Shown piece by piece: positions 61,911-64,000 of a stretch of DNA of 64,000 bases (position 1 is its first letter; each line of letters opens with the position of its first letter). Source of the stretch: Centrapalus pauciflorus (lineage: Eukaryota > Streptophyta > Magnoliopsida > Asterales > Asteraceae); the NCBI GenBank assembly GCA_020465985.1, contig JAANYP010002044.1:1-64000 (forward strand), written 5' to 3'. Below the pieces are notes generated by a model. It was given only the letters and a program-made list of their open reading frames with translations. It was not told where the DNA came from and ran no database searches. A program made the translations under genes and the position numbers.

Positions 61911-64000
61911 TGACACCCTTGCCACAATAACCACATTTACATAACACCCAGGATTAATCGCCAACATACAAATAACATAATGATCTGATAGCTTAAATTT
62001 CAGTGCGGAAGCATAAAATACAAAATAAAATAATACAAATTTGTCATACACCCTACGGTGCTACATAGGTTACACGTCTAAGTCTACAAACTCAAAAGTA
62101 ATACATCATCCCCAAATTTATTACAACTGTAATTCCATAAACCAAATACCAAGTGAAACAGTAGGAATCTTCAAATGCTTCAATAAACGTCCTAGCTAGA
62201 TGGTCCCGCAGCGGATTTCCCTTTTCCTGTAAAAATACAACAACTGAAGGGGTAAGCTAAAGCTTAGTGAATACCATATGATTTTACACATTCTACAAAT
62301 CATTATGATGCCACCCAGAGTAACCGCGGTAACACATACCGTATACTCCACACGTACTCAAAGTACGCAAACCCGAGCCGCAGCTCCTTCGAGCTGACAC
62401 TCGGCATAAGAAAACCAACCATCTAAGGCAGACATTACATCGGGGATGACTTACTGTCTATCCTGACCACAAAGGTGTCAAACTCTTGGTCATATAGCAC
62501 AGTAACATTAGAGTACAGATGCGACCACGCAGGTCCATCGAAAGGATGCACAACAAATGAACGGACATGCAACAAGTATGAATGTGCATCAACATATACG
62601 CATGTTAGTAGAGTGCCAAACGAATATGAAACAACATGCCTCAGCAGGCAATGCAAACATAATGCAGATGCAGCAATGTTAAAATCAAAGGTACTCACAG
62701 TGGGTGCGTTATTAATCTTTAAGCAATATAATCTCTCCTCGGAATTTCAACCGGATCCACAAAGTACCCCACTGTGGGTTAAACAACACCACAAGGGACC
62801 TGATTCATTTCCATAAGGAAAACAAATCATCATTATATGTTCCTTAACAATTTGACATTAACCTGTATAAATGAAAGTGTTACAACATTCGGAATCGTCA
62901 TCCGAAACTCATATTTAAATCTCATCATTTAGTGTGTTATCAATCTCACATAACCCTTCATTATATGCCTTAATATGGTACTAAAGATATCCCAATTGCG
63001 TGTTTAATTGTCCATTAGTTCGGGTCCTTAATAACTCATCCGAATTACACATGTTCAGCATAGAACTCGCCGATTTTCCCATAGAACTCGCCGAGTTCAT
63101 ATCCGAATTTCGGATCCATAACTAAATTTCAGACCCATCCAAATTGGGTTGACCCATCCGAGTTCGGTTCTTAATTTGATTTCGGTCCAATATAATTTCG
63201 GGTCTCATCCGAGTTCGGGTCCCAACCGAATTTGGATCCAACACTTATGAATTTTTGAAGATTTATTCAAAATGTTCTTGAGAATTCGCCGAGTTCCCTC
63301 TGAACTCGCCGAGTTCACATGCAGGTTTGCCTTCGAAACTTACGGATTTTCACTAAAAATTTCCAAAATCAATTTCTAACAACATGCAATCCAGAGGAAT
63401 GTTTTATTAACATAATTTGAGTGTTTCTACATCATTTTTCCCTAACATTAACATCCAATTTCGTCCAGATTGAACCAAAATATGAACTTTTCTTCAAGAA
63501 CATAAAAACTAACAAAAGTTAAGATTTCTAACCTTTTAGGACGAATTATCCAACGATTCTTGTTTCTGGAGCTTCAGTGATGCTCAATTGATGATTCCCA
63601 ACTAATATTACATACATGCATCAACGATTTCTCATATTAAAAAACCGAATTTTGAATCTTTATTCTTCAAAATAAAAACCTCCAAACTCAAAATTATATT
63701 CTTACCTTAATTTCCACTTGAATCTTGTTAATTTCCAGATATAAATCCACGAATTTATCTTCACTTAATCGATTTTCAGTAGAATTTTAGAGAGAGATTG
63801 AGAGTTCTTGGGAGGTTGTAGGTGATTTTGAACAAAGATGAAAGACTAAAGGTCTTTTATTCCTTATTTTCGACTTTTGACACTTTTAGCCCCTCAACTT
63901 ATCCGGTTCCAATAAATACTGATTTTGTCTTAGTTTTTTACCCTTACTATTCCATAATAATAATTCAAAATTCTATAGCTTCATAATTTCTCAAAATAGC
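61911..64000 (-). repeat. E1 5' LTR, partial (about 2.09 of 2.2 kb)
   Basis: Matches 54864-57000 base for base apart from scattered differences, including a short loss near 63155 relative to the 3' LTR and a short loss near 63948. About 100 bp of U3 start lies beyond the window. Confidence 0.93.

Larger units (their letters stand above)
54864..64000 (-). mobile_element. E1: Ty3/gypsy chromovirus (Tekay/Del-like), 5' LTR end outside window
   Basis: On the minus strand: 5' LTR (61911 to past 64000), PBS, gag with three CCHC-type knuckles, protease, RT, RNase H, integrase with chromodomain, 3' LTR 57098-54864. RT-before-integrase order and the terminal chromodomain place it in the chromoviruses. 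Inserted in D2 gag after GTCTG. The LTR pair is nearly identical over the compared 500 bp, so insertion is recent, but the coding region carries many stops. Confidence 0.93.

Overview
This is plant nuclear DNA made almost entirely of nested LTR retrotransposons. Plant origin is supported by primer-binding sites matching the initiator-tRNA-Met type (TGGTATCAGAGC), Sirevirus-type Ty1/copia elements with an extra ORF after pol, and a chromodomain-bearing Ty3/gypsy element. The family mix and the CTCGCCGAGTTC-like LTR motifs recall Asteraceae such as lettuce; that is a guess. I see no ordinary host gene, tRNA, rRNA or CRISPR.

Layout, left to right. H1 (1-14432, +) is a copia element whose 5' part lies left of the window. 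Its pol is interrupted by A (929-6823, -), a relative in inverted orientation with a complete 5' LTR and open gag and pol, but cut off early in the reverse transcriptase. The H1/A junction is a palindrome with arms of about 0.92 kb. H1 continues with RT/RNase H, a broken ORF3 with its own promoter-like leader, and a 3' LTR. A 203-bp unique spacer (14433-14635) follows. B (14636-44187, +) is a decayed relative carrying two guests: a gypsy fragment, E2 (about 20102-23320), in its RT, and a young copia element of another family, D1 (28795-42031), in its ORF3. The 3' LTR of B (43052-44187) also serves as the 5' LTR of C. Inside C's RNase H begins F (49987), inside F's gag begins D2 (51587), and inside D2's gag sits gypsy element E1 (54864 to past the window end, -). 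The right end is therefore four levels deep.

D1 is the best preserved element. It has an open 958-codon gag, an open pol of about 1120 codons and a large ORF3 with one frameshift, and it is flanked by the 5-bp duplication AGAAT. About half of its 5' LTR and its PBS are deleted. Copies H1, A, B, C and F belong to one family (LTR about 1.11-1.14 kb, TGTTAGGCAC...CTACA); D1 and D2 to a second (LTR about 0.65 kb, TGTTGGTACACC...TTACA); E1 and E2 to a third (LTR about 2.24 kb, TGTAACATCC...GGGTGTCA).

The most interesting signals concern expression. In both copia families the gag stop codon lies inside a branch-point-like RACTAAY, followed 21-23 nt later by a CAG|G acceptor-like site just before the protease. 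The pol frame relative to gag differs between copies, yet its frame relative to that CAG is constant. ORF3 appears to have its own TATA box and leader in both families, and it encodes a protein with a shared N-terminal domain pattern, long coiled coils and no visible membrane segment.
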